A stretch of DNA of 64,000 nucleotides from CAWDBV01 sp963800705 (GCA_963800705.1 CAWDBV010000001.1:124001-188000); one strand, 5' to 3'. Positions 26,424-36,127 are shown, numbered from the stretch's first letter. Notes: generated by a model from the sequence alone, not told the origin. Translations and numbers: made by a program.

Positions 26424-27209
26424 ATGCCGATCGCCTTCGAGCGTCGGGGTTCCGGGGAGCCGCTCGTCCTCCTGCACGGGATCGGGATGAGCGGGCGCGC
26501 CTGGAACCCGGTCATGGACCGCGTCGGCCCCGAGCGCGACGTGATCGCGGTAGACGTGCCCGGCTTCGGGGCTTCGGCCGCCGAGCTCGACCGCCGCCGG
26601 TCGATCGCAGAGCAGGCCGCGGTCCTGCGCGAGTTCTTCGCCGGGATCGGGGTCGAGCGCCCGCACGTCGCGGGCAACTCGATGGGCGGCGGCCTCGCCT
26701 TCGAGCTCGCCAGGCTGGGCGCGGCGCGCAGCGTCACCGTCTTCTCCCCGATCGGGTTCGGCGGCCGCCTCTCCGGGCCCTGGGAGAGCGGCCTGCTGCG
26801 CTTTTCCTACTCCGCCGCCAAGGCCAGCCCCGAGCAGCCGGCGGCGTGGCGGATCGCGGCTTCCCGGCCCTGGAGCTTCATGGTCGGCTACGGGCGCCCG
26901 TTCCGGGTCTCGGCCGAGGAGATCCGCGAGGGGGCGGTCGACCTGAAGGGCGCGGACGGATTTCTCGACGTCCTACCCGGCGTGACCGGCTACCGGCTGC
27001 GCGATCCCGAGCAGCTCCGGGATACCCCGCTGACGATCGCCTGGGGGAGGCGCGACGTGCTGCTCAACTGGCGGATTCAGTCCCGCCGGGCCCGGCGGGC
27101 GCTTCCCTGGGCGCGGCATGTCGATCTGCCCGGGTGCGGGCATGTGCCCTTCTCCGATGACCCGGAGAGCTGCGCGCGGATACTGCGCCAGGGTTCAGCG
27201 GCCATCTGA
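26424..27209 (+). CDS. Alpha/beta hydrolase
   Basis: 261 residues with the full alpha/beta-hydrolase layout: oxyanion HGIG (residue ~18), nucleophile elbow GNSMGG (~90), acid in AWGRRD (~212) and His in GCGHVPF (~240). No signal peptide, so cytoplasmic. Six nt after the monooxygenase, almost certainly the same mRNA; it may hydrolyse an ester or lactone product of that enzyme, which is inference. Other hydrolase roles are possible. Confidence 0.85.
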   Translation: MPIAFERRGSGEPLVLLHGIGMSGRAWNPVMDRVGPERDVIAVDVPGFGASAAELDRRRSIAEQAAVLREFFAGIGVERPHVAGNSMGGGLAFELARLGAARSVTVFSPIGFGGRLSGPWESGLLRFSYSAAKASPEQPAAWRIAASRPWSFMVGYGRPFRVSAEEIREGAVDLKGADGFLDVLPGVTGYRLRDPEQLRDTPLTIAWGRRDVLLNWRIQSRRARRALPWARHVDLPGCGHVPFSDDPESCARILRQGSAAI

Positions 27210-27215
27210 TAGGTT
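27210..27215 (+). promoter_or_regulatory. -10 element upstream of the FG-GAP/DUF11 gene
   Basis: TAGGTT directly after the hydrolase stop fits TANNNT and lies 19 nt before ATG 27235, predicting a ~12-nt leader. The same hexamer with the same spacing precedes truA. Confidence 0.35.
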
Positions 27216-27234
27216 CGCACCCTCGGCGTCGGAC

Positions 27235-30200
27235 ATGGACGAATCGACGAGGGAAATGGAGAGCGTGGGACCAATAAGGAAGCGCTTCGCAAGCACCACC
27301 CTCGTTGCGGCGTGCCTGCTACTCGTCGGCGCCTCGAGCGCCTCGGCATCCGACTTCATTCAGCCCCCGACCAGCCCCGAGACCGTCGGCCAGTTCCCGG
27401 CCGGTGTCGCGACAGGGGACGTCGACCTCGACGGCGACGTCGACACGGTTACCGCCAACTTCAACAGCACCTTCATCACCACGAACCTCAACAACGGGTT
27501 CGGTGACTTCACCGCGGTCAACACGAACGTCGACTTCACCACCGGGATCGACCTCGCGCTCGGCAAGTTCGACGCCGACAACATCCCCGACCTCGCCTTC
27601 CTGATCCAGGGCAACGCCGCCGGCGGCCAGGCCGGGATCGTCGAGATCCTGAAGGGGAACGGCGACGGGACCTTCACCAACCCCTTCAACGCGATGACGT
27701 TCCTGTTCACGCCCGCCGGGGCGGGTGGGATCACCGGGATCCGCCCGACCCAGCTCGCGGTCGGCAACTTCAACGCCGACGCGATCAGCGACGTGGCCGT
27801 GGTCAACTCGCAGCAGACCGCCTCGACGACGCAGGGCACGGTCAGCATCTTCCTCGGCAACGCAGCGGCGAACGACACCTTCGCGGGAACGCCGGGCACC
27901 TTCAACGCGGTCACCGCCTCGCAGACGATCGCGACCGGCTTCAACTCAGCCGACATCGCCGCGACCACGCTCGACGCCGGCGCGACCACCGACCTCGTGG
28001 TCACCAACGCGCTCGGCAACGCGGTGACCCCGACCGCATCCGGAAGCGGCAGCCTCACAATTCTGCTCGGCAGCGGCACCGGCACGTTTGCCGCCGGCAC
28101 GCCGGTCGCCGCCTTCCTGCCGCTCTATCTCGTCGCCGCACCGTTCAATGCCGGCGCGACCAACGACATCGTCACCACGGTGTTCAGCGCCAACCCCGCC
28201 ACCGCCGGAGCGTCGATCTTCTTCCCGGGCAACGGCAACGGCACCTTCGGAACCGCGGTGGCGATCGCAAACGGCGCCGCCGGGCAGTCGGGCCAGCCCC
28301 AGCAGATCGTCGAGCGGGACTTCGACGGCGACGGCGACCGCGACTTCGCGACCGCCAACCTCGGCACCGACAACGTCTCGGTGCTCGTCAACCCCGGCAA
28401 CGCCGCCTTCACCCCGGCGCCGACCAGCCCCGAGCCGGTCGGCGACGGCCCGATCGCGCTCGCCGCGGGCGACTTCGACAACAGCGGCTTCCCCGATCTT
28501 GCGGTGGCCAACTTCGGCACGATCAGCCCCTCGACGCCGGGCACGACCGAGTCGATCCTGCTCAACCGCCAGAACGCGAACCTGTCCGTGACCAAGACCG
28601 ACAGCGCCGACCCGGTCCACGTCACCGATTCCTTCAGCTACAACCTCGCGGTCTCGAACGCGGGGCCGAGCGCCGCCACCCTGGTCAGCGTCACCGACAC
28701 CCTTCCCGCGCAGGTTTCCTACAACGACGGCGCCTCGGACTCGCGCTGCAACGAGACCTCGCCCGGGGTCGTGACCTGTACGACGCCCCAGCTCTCCAAC
28801 GGCGCACTGACGAGCTTCAATATCAACGTCACCGCGAACACGCCGGCGGCCGCGGCCAACAACAGCGCCACCGTCGCCTCGGCGATCCAGACCGACTCGA
28901 CCCCGGCCAACAACACCGACTCCGAGACGACCGAGATCCGCGCCGCCGCCGACCTCTCGGTCACGAAGGCCGACTCGGCCGACCCGATCCACGTCGGCGA
29001 GACGGTCCAGTACAAGGTCGACTTCGCCAACGCCGGTCCGAGCGGGGCCACCAGCGTCGTGGTCACCGACACGCTGCCGGCCGAGCTCACCTACGTCGAC
29101 GGCACCTCCGACCCGCGCTGCAACGCCGGCGTCGGCAACACCGTTGTCTGCAACATCCCGACGCTCGCCAGCGGCGCCGGCGACACGGTCACGATCGACG
29201 CGACCGGCAACGCCCCGGCCGCGCCGGCGACCGACTCGGTCAGCATCGATGCCGCCGAGGACGATCTCGTGCCCGGTAACAACACCGACACCGAGGACAC
29301 GACGATCCTCGCCGCGGCCGACCTCGCGATCGATAAAAGCGATGACGCCGACCCGGTCCACGTCGGCGACGACATCACCTACACGCTCGACGTCGACAAC
29401 AACGGGCCCAGCGGCGCGACAAACGTGGTCGTCACCGACGATCTTCCCGCGGAGGTCACCTACGACGACACGGCCTCCGACGTTCGCTGCGACGAACCCG
29501 TGGCCGGGAGCGGCAACGTCGAATGCGACCTCGGTGCGATCGCTGACGGCGGCAGCGACTCGGTCGACATCGTCGCCTCGGCTGACGCTCCGGCCGCGCC
29601 GGCGACCGACAGCGCCTCGGTCGACGCCGACCAGGACGACCTCGTGCCCGCCAACAACACCGCGACCGAGGACACCACGATCCGCGCCTCCGCCGACCTC
29701 TCGGTCGACAAGACCGACTCGGCCGATCCGGTCCACGTCGGCGACCAGTTCAGCTACTCGCTCGACATCGCCAACGCGGGGCCGAGCGACGCGACCAAGA
29801 TCGTGGTCTCCGACACGCTGCCTGCCGAGGTCAGCTACGTCGACGCCGACTCCGACCCGCGCTGCGACGAGACCAGCCCGGGCGTGGTCGAGTGCACGTC
29901 CGACCTGCTCATCGCCGGCGGTACCGACTCGTTCGAGGTCGCTGTCACCGCCGACACGCCGGCGGCCGCTGCCCTCAACAACGTCACGATCGACGGCGAC
30001 GAGGACGACCTCGTCCCGGCCAACAACAGCGGCGACGAGCTCACCGAGATCCGCGCCGCGGCCGGGCTCTCGATCGGCAAGAGCGATTCGGCCGATCCAG
30101 TCAACGTCGGTGACGACTTCACTTACACGCTCGAGGTCGACAACGCCGGGCCCAGCGACGCCGCGAACACCATGGTCACCGACGACCTTCCTGACGAGGT

Positions 30201-31878
30201 CAGCTACGACGACGCAGGCTCCGACGTCCGCTGCGACGAGACCGCGACGCCGGGCGTGATCGAGTGCGACCTGGACACGCTTGCCAGCGGAGCCTCCGAC
30301 TCGGTCGTGATCGCGGTCACCGCCGATGCGCCCGCCAACCCGGCGACCAACACCGCCACGGTCGACTCGGACGTCGACGACGCCGATCTCTCCGACAACA
30401 CCGATACCGAGGAGACCGTGATCCTTTCCGCCGACCTGTCGATCGACAAGACCGACACCGGCTCCGACCCGGTGATCGTCGGCAACGACATCACCTACAC
30501 GCTCGCGGTCACCAACGACGGGCCCAACGACGCCACCAACGTCGAGGTCACCGACGACCTACCCGCCGGCACGACCTTCAATGCGGGCGCCTCTGACCCG
30601 GGTTGCGGCGAGGCAGCCGGAACCGTGACCTGCGATTACGGCACGATCGTCGAGGACGCCACCAACCAGGTCACGCTCGTCCTCGGCACGACCACCGCCG
30701 CCGTCCCGCAGGTCAGCAACACGGCCGAGGTCGACAGCGACGTCTTCGATCCGGACACCGGCAACAACAGCGACACCGAGACCACGACCGTGAGCCCGGC
30801 CGCCGACCTCGCGATCACGAAGGCCGACACCGGCTCCGATCCGGTCGCCGCCGGCGGTGACATCACCTACACGCTCAGCGTCACCAACAACGGACCGAGC
30901 TCCGCCACCGACGTGACCGCGACCGACGTGCTGCCGGCCGGCCTCAGCTTCGACGCCGCCGCGTCCGATCCGGACTGCAGCGCGGGCGGCGGCACCGTCA
31001 CCTGTGAGTACGGCACGATCACGAGCGGCGCAACCAACTCGGTGACGCTGGTCGTCAACACCGACGGCGACGCGGTCCCGTCGGTCAGCAACACCGCGAC
31101 CGTCGACAGCGACGAGATCGACCCGGTCTCGGGCAATAACTCCGATACCGAGATGACGACGGTCAATGCGGCGGCGGACGTCTCGATCTCGAAGACCGAC
31201 CTCGGGCCGGTCGCTGTTGGCGACGAGATCGTCTACACGCTCGCGGCCACCAACAACGGGCCCAGCAACGCGACTGACGTCAGCGCGACCGACGTGCTGC
31301 CGGCGAGCCTGACCTTCAACGGCCCCGCATCCGATGTGCCCTGCACGGCCGTTGGCCAGACCGTGACCTGCGACTTCGGCGACGTCGCCGACGGCGCCAC
31401 CGAGGACCTGCGCGTGGTCGCGACAAGCAGCGCCGCGTCGGCGCCGCAGGTCACAAACACCGCGACGGTTGACGCGAACGAGCCCGATGCCGTGGCCGCC
31501 AACAACACCGACTCGGTCACCACCCAGGTTGTCGCGCCGACCGAGCCGCCTGGCGGCAGCGGGCCCTCCGGCGGCGGCGGAACCGGCGGCACCGGCGCGC
31601 TGGGCGCCCAGGCGGCGGCGGTCGACACGAAGATCGACCGCGCCCCCCGCAAGGTGAAGCGCCGCAAGCGCGCCGTGTTCCTCTTCTCCTCGGCGCTTGC
31701 CGGCGCGCGGTTCGAGTGCTCGATCGACGGCGGCGCGTTCGCGGCCTGCGGCTCGCCGTTCGCGCAGCGTGCGAAGCGGCTCCGGCTCGGCACCCACTCT
31801 TTCCAGGTGCGCGCGATCGGCGCCGACGGAGTCGCCGACGGAACGCCGGCGGTCGCAACCTTCAAGGTGAGGAGATAG
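27235..31878 (+). CDS. Secreted FG-GAP/VCBS-like plus DUF11 repeat protein
   Basis: About 1547 residues from ATG 27235; ATG 27256 is an alternative with a nearby GAGGG. A signal peptide (RKRFASTTLVAACLLLVGAS, then SASA) follows. Residues ~45-445 contain FG-GAP/VCBS-like units (VATGDVDLDGDVDTVTAN, VGNFNADAISDVAVVN, ERDFDGDGDRDFATANLG), usually a Ca-binding beta-propeller. Residues ~445-1440 hold eight DUF11 repeats (DLSVTKADSADPIHVG, VVTDTLPAEL...), a different subfamily from the first gene. A Gly-rich linker leads to a C-terminal Ig-like domain ending TFKVRR. It lacks the cationic Cys tail. Its neighbour 5 nt downstream carries one, so the two may be made together. Likely a surface adhesin; ligand unknown. 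Confidence 0.87.
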   Translation: MDESTREMESVGPIRKRFASTTLVAACLLLVGASSASASDFIQPPTSPETVGQFPAGVATGDVDLDGDVDTVTANFNSTFITTNLNNGFGDFTAVNTNVDFTTGIDLALGKFDADNIPDLAFLIQGNAAGGQAGIVEILKGNGDGTFTNPFNAMTFLFTPAGAGGITGIRPTQLAVGNFNADAISDVAVVNSQQTASTTQGTVSIFLGNAAANDTFAGTPGTFNAVTASQTIATGFNSADIAATTLDAGATTDLVVTNALGNAVTPTASGSGSLTILLGSGTGTFAAGTPVAAFLPLYLVAAPFNAGATNDIVTTVFSANPATAGASIFFPGNGNGTFGTAVAIANGAAGQSGQPQQIVERDFDGDGDRDFATANLGTDNVSVLVNPGNAAFTPAPTSPEPVGDGPIALAAGDFDNSGFPDLAVANFGTISPSTPGTTESILLNRQNANLSVTKTDSADPVHVTDSFSYNLAVSNAGPSAATLVSVTDTLPAQVSYNDGASDSRCNETSPGVVTCTTPQLSNGALTSFNINVTANTPAAAANNSATVASAIQTDSTPANNTDSETTEIRAAADLSVTKADSADPIHVGETVQYKVDFANAGPSGATSVVVTDTLPAELTYVDGTSDPRCNAGVGNTVVCNIPTLASGAGDTVTIDATGNAPAAPATDSVSIDAAEDDLVPGNNTDTEDTTILAAADLAIDKSDDADPVHVGDDITYTLDVDNNGPSGATNVVVTDDLPAEVTYDDTASDVRCDEPVAGSGNVECDLGAIADGGSDSVDIVASADAPAAPATDSASVDADQDDLVPANNTATEDTTIRASADLSVDKTDSADPVHVGDQFSYSLDIANAGPSDATKIVVSDTLPAEVSYVDADSDPRCDETSPGVVECTSDLLIAGGTDSFEVAVTADTPAAAALNNVTIDGDEDDLVPANNSGDELTEIRAAAGLSIGKSDSADPVNVGDDFTYTLEVDNAGPSDAANTMVTDDLPDEVSYDDAGSDVRCDETATPGVIECDLDTLASGASDSVVIAVTADAPANPATNTATVDSDVDDADLSDNTDTEETVILSADLSIDKTDTGSDPVIVGNDITYTLAVTNDGPNDATNVEVTDDLPAGTTFNAGASDPGCGEAAGTVTCDYGTIVEDATNQVTLVLGTTTAAVPQVSNTAEVDSDVFDPDTGNNSDTETTTVSPAADLAITKADTGSDPVAAGGDITYTLSVTNNGPSSATDVTATDVLPAGLSFDAAASDPDCSAGGGTVTCEYGTITSGATNSVTLVVNTDGDAVPSVSNTATVDSDEIDPVSGNNSDTEMTTVNAAADVSISKTDLGPVAVGDEIVYTLAATNNGPSNATDVSATDVLPASLTFNGPASDVPCTAVGQTVTCDFGDVADGATEDLRVVATSSAASAPQVTNTATVDANEPDAVAANNTDSVTTQVVAPTEPPGGSGPSGGGGTGGTGALGAQAAAVDTKIDRAPRKVKRRKRAVFLFSSALAGARFECSIDGGAFAACGSPFAQRAKRLRLGTHSFQVRAIGADGVADGTPAVATFKVRR

Positions 31879-31882
31879 CGAG

Positions 31883-33619
31883 ATGAAGCTGCGCAGAGCG
31901 AGGAACCTGGCGGCCGCTATCGGCATCGGCGCGGTAATGCTGGGCGCGACGAGCACCGCCAGCGCCGACCTCTACCACCCGGACTCCGAGGCCCGTAACT
32001 TCGCGACCACCGGTGGCGGCTGGACCGGCGCCACTACATACGACCAGGCACTTTGCATCCCGCCGCTCACCTGTCCGGGCGTCACACACCAGTTCTGGCC
32101 GACCGGCGGCGCGGGTGGTGCCGGCGACGGCTATCTCGACATCCACATGATGGGCCTCACGGGCCTCGTGGTCAACACGACCTCGACCTGGTCGAGCCCG
32201 AGCTTTACCTACAACGGCGACGGCGGCGCCGAGCCCGCCACGGCTGACTTCAGCCTCGCCCGCCGCACGACCGGCGGCAACCTCGCCGCACTGCTCAATG
32301 ACGCCGACTACAGCGTCGCGCTCCAGGACCTGACCGACGGCAGCGGAAACCTGCAGATCATCGACCAGGCCCCGGCCGCGGTCTCGACCGACTGGCAGAC
32401 GATCCCCTCGGTCTCGGCCGATCCCGACCAGTTGACGATCGGCCACAGCTACCGGTTCCAGATCGTCACCAGGGTGGGGCTGCCGGTCAGCGTCGCCCCC
32501 GACATCCACCTCAGCTACGACAACGTCGTTCTCGAGACGGACACGGGCGTGCCGCCGGACGGCGACGGTGACGGCGTCCCGGACGCCAGCGACAACTGTC
32601 CCAACGTCAGCAACCCCGGCCAGCTGGACAGCGACATGGACGGGCTCGGCGACGCCTGCGATCCCGACGACGACAACGACGGCGATCCCGACGGCGGCGA
32701 CAACTGCCCGACGGTCTCCAATCCCGGCCAGGAGGACGCCGACATGGACGGGCTCGGCGACGCCTGCGACCCGACCCCGAACGGTCCCGACGGTGACGGC
32801 GACGGAGTCCCGGACATGAACGACAACTGCCCGACGGTCTCCAACCCCGGCCAGGAGAACAGCGACGGTGACGCGGCCGGCGATGCCTGCGACGCCGATG
32901 ATGACGGCGACGGGGTGCCCGACGGAACCGACAACTGCGCGCTGGTCCCGAATCCCGACCAGGCGAACAGCGACGCCGACGCGCTCGGCGACGCCTGCGA
33001 TCCCGACGATGACAACGACGGCGACAACGACGGCAGCGACAACTGCCAAACGGTTCCGAACCCCGACCAGGTGAACACCGACGGCGATGCGCTCGGCGAC
33101 GCGTGCGATCCGGACGACGACAACGACGGGGTCATCGACGGCAACGACAACTGCCAGACGGTCGCCAACCCGGGTCAGGAGAACGCCGACGGCGACACGC
33201 TCGGCGACGCCTGCGATCCGACTCCGAACGGGCCCGATACCGACGGTGACGGCGACCCCGACACGATCGACAACTGCCCCGGCACCGCGAATGCCGACCA
33301 GGCTGACGCCGACGGCGACACGGTCGGCGATGCCTGCGACAACACCCCGAATGGGCCCGACAGCGACGGCGACGGGGTCGGCAACGCGACCGACAACTGC
33401 CCGTCGATCTCAAATCCCGGTCAGGCGGACGCGGACGGTGACGGGCTCGGCGACGCCTGCGATCCGACCCCGATCCCGATCCTCGCGCCCGCGGCGGGCA
33501 CGCTGCCGGCCGCCGCCACCGGGTCAACCACCGCGACGACCCCGGCGGCGCGCCGCAAGCGCTGCAAGAAGGGCCGCAAGCTGCGCCGCGGCCGCTGCGT
33601 CAAGAGGAAGAGGAAGTAG
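31883..33619 (+). CDS. Secreted thrombospondin type 3 repeat protein with cationic tail
   Basis: 578 residues. Signal peptide to ~residue 27 (TSTASA). Residues ~28-218 form a domain I do not recognise, possibly a beta-sandwich with a Ser/Thr- and Gly-rich face. Residues ~220-532 are eight thrombospondin type 3 repeats of 36-40 residues (DGDGVPDxxDNCPxVxNPGQxDxDxDGxGDACD), which in known proteins bind many Ca ions and hold Cys pairs. The C-terminus is RCKKGRKLRRGRC then VKRKRK, Cys spacing 10. Starts 5 nt after the DUF11 gene, so an operon is likely. An 8-bp hairpin follows the stop. Confidence 0.88.
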   Translation: MKLRRARNLAAAIGIGAVMLGATSTASADLYHPDSEARNFATTGGGWTGATTYDQALCIPPLTCPGVTHQFWPTGGAGGAGDGYLDIHMMGLTGLVVNTTSTWSSPSFTYNGDGGAEPATADFSLARRTTGGNLAALLNDADYSVALQDLTDGSGNLQIIDQAPAAVSTDWQTIPSVSADPDQLTIGHSYRFQIVTRVGLPVSVAPDIHLSYDNVVLETDTGVPPDGDGDGVPDASDNCPNVSNPGQLDSDMDGLGDACDPDDDNDGDPDGGDNCPTVSNPGQEDADMDGLGDACDPTPNGPDGDGDGVPDMNDNCPTVSNPGQENSDGDAAGDACDADDDGDGVPDGTDNCALVPNPDQANSDADALGDACDPDDDNDGDNDGSDNCQTVPNPDQVNTDGDALGDACDPDDDNDGVIDGNDNCQTVANPGQENADGDTLGDACDPTPNGPDTDGDGDPDTIDNCPGTANADQADADGDTVGDACDNTPNGPDSDGDGVGNATDNCPSISNPGQADADGDGLGDACDPTPIPILAPAAGTLPAAATGSTTATTPAARRKRCKKGRKLRRGRCVKRKRK

Positions 33620-33623
33620 GCGA

Positions 33624-33643
33624 GCCGCCGCGCTAGCGGCGGC
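33624..33643. terminator. Hairpin between convergent genes
   Basis: GCCGCCGC-GCTA-GCGGCGGC, a perfect 8-bp stem 5 nt after the TSP3 gene. No T run on either strand. It overlaps the 3' end of the minus-strand small gene, so it could act in both directions. Confidence 0.45.
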
Positions 33644-33932
33644 CGGCGTGCTCAGCTGAGGCGGTTACCGCGGCCGGATGGGCCGCGACCCGTGTTCGCG
33701 CGCCGGGCGGGCAGTCGGGCAGGGCACGCGCGCCGCCGGAGTGGGGGCCGCGCCGCGGACCGCGCGGAGGCTTGGGTTCTCGGCGCCAGCGCCGGAAGCC
33801 ATGCTCGCCCTCATCGGGGGTCTCTTCGACCTCCGGCTCGGCGCGGATCGCGTACCAGACCAGGTACATGCCCGCGAAGACGGGGATCTTGAGCACGACG
33901 CCCAGGAAGACGATCGGCAGCCAGCCCTCCAC
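33633..33932 (-). CDS. Small single-pass membrane protein, function unknown
   Basis: 99 residues from a GTG. Residues 4-30 (LPIVFLGVVLKIPVFAGMYLVW) form one transmembrane segment; the rest is Arg/Pro-rich and cytoplasmic (EPEVEETPDEGEHGFRRWRRE). I do not know a function, but the compact layout looks like a real protein rather than a shadow. It follows the HAD gene by 26 nt on the same strand, so they may be one transcript. The last ~35 residues run through the hairpin shared with the convergent gene and are less certain. Confidence 0.55.
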   Translation of the reverse strand: MEGWLPIVFLGVVLKIPVFAGMYLVWYAIRAEPEVEETPDEGEHGFRRWRREPKPPRGPRRGPHSGGARALPDCPPGARTRVAAHPAAVTASAEHAGRR

Positions 33933-33958
33933 GGTTAGGAATTCACCTCTCGCTCACC

Positions 33959-34456
33959 TCAATCGGGAGTGTAGCCCTCGCGCGCCCAGGCAAGCAAGGC
34001 CTCGACGTGGCCCTCCTCGAAGCCCCTGTCGGACTCGGTCGGGACGAGCAACGTCGGCGCCTCGCGCTTCTTGGCCCAGCGCCGGCAGGCGCGGTTGAAG
34101 TTGTCGTCGATCCAGGCCAGCGGCCGGTCGCCGGCGTACTCGTCGATCGCCTCGAGCTTCCAATGTGCGGTCCCGAACTGCGCCCTGCCGTCGAAGGTCA
34201 GGTGCGGCATCTCGGGCAGCCCGAGCAGCAGCGGCAGGTGGTCGTTGGCGCGGTCTTCCCAGCCGCTCGCCCACACCCCCTCGTACTCCTTCAGGACCCG
34301 CTTGATGCGCTCGGCCGCGTCGCGGGAGAGGTAGTGCGGCATCCCGTCGACGAGGTGGAACTCGCCCGGCGGCTGGACGCCGTCATCGAAGCCGAACAGG
34401 CTGATCACCCCGTCGATGTCGATGGCAAGGAGCGGTTTCTTCCTGCGCCGGATCAC
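33959..34456 (-). CDS. HAD-like hydrolase, small soluble
   Basis: 165 residues from a GTG placed 8 nt after a minus-strand -10 (TAGCAT). The HAD catalytic motif appears as LLAIDIDGVISLF near residue 10 (nucleophile DxD), followed by a central WASGWEDRAND element and a late acidic pair LAWIDDNF. These fit the HAD_SAK_2-like or 5'-nucleotidase-like families; the phosphorylated substrate is unknown. No signal peptide or membrane segment. It is transcribed away from the NHL-repeat gene with only 25 bp between the two start codons. Confidence 0.75.
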   Translation of the reverse strand: MIRRRKKPLLAIDIDGVISLFGFDDGVQPPGEFHLVDGMPHYLSRDAAERIKRVLKEYEGVWASGWEDRANDHLPLLLGLPEMPHLTFDGRAQFGTAHWKLEAIDEYAGDRPLAWIDDNFNRACRRWAKKREAPTLLVPTESDRGFEEGHVEALLAWAREGYTPD

Positions 34457-34481
34457 CGGGCCAGATGCTAGGGTGCCCGCG
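34457..34481. promoter_or_regulatory. Overlapping divergent leaderless promoters
   Basis: Plus-strand TAGGGT (34469-34474) lies 7 nt before GTG 34482. Minus-strand TAGCAT (34470-34465) lies 8 nt before GTG 34456. The two -10 boxes share a TA inside CTAG, so only one polymerase can open this site at a time. Confidence 0.55.
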
Positions 34482-36095
34482 GTGCAAGTGGGCAGGGAAA
34501 CTTTGCGGACCGGCTTGGCGCTCGCTCTGGCCGCCGCGGCACTCGCGGCGATGCTCTTCGCCTCGACGGCGGACGCCGCGAACGGGCGCTGGGACCGGCT
34601 CTGGGGCAAGAACGTCTCGGCCTCGACCCCGGGCAGCGGGCCCGAGATCTGCACCGTGGCAAGCGATTGCCAGACCGGATTCGAGGGCGTGCGCGGCGGG
34701 GAGTTCGACAATCCCACCCGTGTCGCCGCCGACGACCAATTCGTCTATGTCAGTGAGCAGAGCCGGGTCGAAAAGTTCCGTTTCGACGGCAGCTTCGTGC
34801 TGGCGTGGGGGAGGGACGTCGTCGCCGGCAACGCCGAGACCGGGTTCGAGGTCTGCCGCGCGGCCGACGGCGACATCTGCAAGGCGGGGGTTGCGAGCGG
34901 CGAAGGCGCGATCGGCCCTTTCACAGCCGTGGCTACGAGAACGGACATTCTCTTCACCGAGGACGTCTTCGTCAGCGACACCGACCGGATCCAGCGCTTC
35001 AGTGAGAACGGCGATCTCGAGTTGATCATGGGAAACAACGTGATCGCGACCGGCAGCCCCAACGACACCGCCGACGATGAGTACGAGGTCTGCGATCCTG
35101 ACGTCGACACCTGCCAGCCGGCATCGCCCGTCGGCTCGGGTGTCGGCAACGGAGAGTTCGCGCTTTCCATCCACGGCATCGCCGCGGCGGCCGGAAAGCT
35201 CTACACGGTCGACCTCGAACGCATCGCGCGATACAGCGCCCTCACCGGGGCCTTCGAGCGAACCTGGGGCAAGGACGTGATCGAAAGCAACGCCGAGACC
35301 GGCTTCGAGGTCTGCCTGCCCAGCGACGACTGCGGTAGCGGCGATCCGGGGTCTGCCGCCGGAGAGCTCAGTGCTCCAGGGCAACTCGCCGTGGGCCCCG
35401 ATCAGAGCGTCTTCGTTTCCGAGCACAACAACCGCCGCATCTCCAAGTTCACGAGCGACGGGGGCTTCATCCGCGCCTGGGGCAGGGACGTGACCGCGAG
35501 CGGAGGCGGCGACACCGCGGCCGACGGCGCCGAGATCTGTCACCCCACAGGCGTGACGCTGGACGTCTGCCAGGCGGGCGAGGACGGCTTGCTCGCCGGC
35601 GAGTTCTCCGTTGCCCTGCTCGCCATCGGTGGCCTGGCCACCGACGCGGACAGGAACGTCTACGTGTCCGCGAACGAGCGGGTGCAGAAGTTCGAGGAGA
35701 CCGGGGTCTTTGAGCGCGCCTGGGGCGGCGACGTCGTCGCCAGCGGCCCGAGCAACACTCTCACCAACGGATTCGAGATCTGCCTTGCCGCCGATGTCTG
35801 CAAGGCCGGCGCCGCGGCCGGGGGCGGCGGGGGCGGCGGCCGCTTCTGGGGCGTCACCGGCCTCGCCACGAACCCCGCCCGCGACCTGTTCGTGGTCGAC
35901 GGAACCGGGAGCCGCGTGCAGAAGTTCTCGGACACGATCCCCCCGGGAACGCCCGCTGCACCCGGCAGCACGCCGCCGGGCCCAACTGCGGCGCCGCTCA
36001 GCGGGCCGACCGGGCAGCAGGCAGCTGCGCTCGCCAAGTGCAAGAAGATCAAGAACAAGAAGAAGAAAAAGAAGTGCATCAAGAAGGCGAAGTAG
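34482..36095 (+). CDS. Secreted NHL-repeat protein with cationic tail
   Basis: 537 residues. I chose GTG 34482 because it follows TAGGGT by 7 nt and opens a clean signal peptide (VGRETLRTGLALALAAAALA, cleaved near ADA); starts further upstream would run into the divergent gene. Residues ~30-490 are NHL-type repeats with a distinctive period: RVQKFxxDGxFxxAWGxDV, then TGFEVC...CKAG, then AGxF. Cys pairs recur in each repeat. The C-terminus ends AKCKKIKNKKKKKKC plus IKKAK (Cys spacing 11). Full-length paralogue of the gene at 23368. Confidence 0.87.
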   Translation: MQVGRETLRTGLALALAAAALAAMLFASTADAANGRWDRLWGKNVSASTPGSGPEICTVASDCQTGFEGVRGGEFDNPTRVAADDQFVYVSEQSRVEKFRFDGSFVLAWGRDVVAGNAETGFEVCRAADGDICKAGVASGEGAIGPFTAVATRTDILFTEDVFVSDTDRIQRFSENGDLELIMGNNVIATGSPNDTADDEYEVCDPDVDTCQPASPVGSGVGNGEFALSIHGIAAAAGKLYTVDLERIARYSALTGAFERTWGKDVIESNAETGFEVCLPSDDCGSGDPGSAAGELSAPGQLAVGPDQSVFVSEHNNRRISKFTSDGGFIRAWGRDVTASGGGDTAADGAEICHPTGVTLDVCQAGEDGLLAGEFSVALLAIGGLATDADRNVYVSANERVQKFEETGVFERAWGGDVVASGPSNTLTNGFEICLAADVCKAGAAAGGGGGGGRFWGVTGLATNPARDLFVVDGTGSRVQKFSDTIPPGTPAAPGSTPPGPTAAPLSGPTGQQAAALAKCKKIKNKKKKKKCIKKAK

Positions 36096-36127
36096 CTCCC
36101 GCTCTAGGCGGCTCGAGCGCCGATCTG

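Noticed and set aside
32560..33470. CRISPR-like array in the ~110-120 bp periodic DNA
   Set aside because: Repeats are in-frame thrombospondin type 3 units with third-position variation, not identical repeats with unique spacers.
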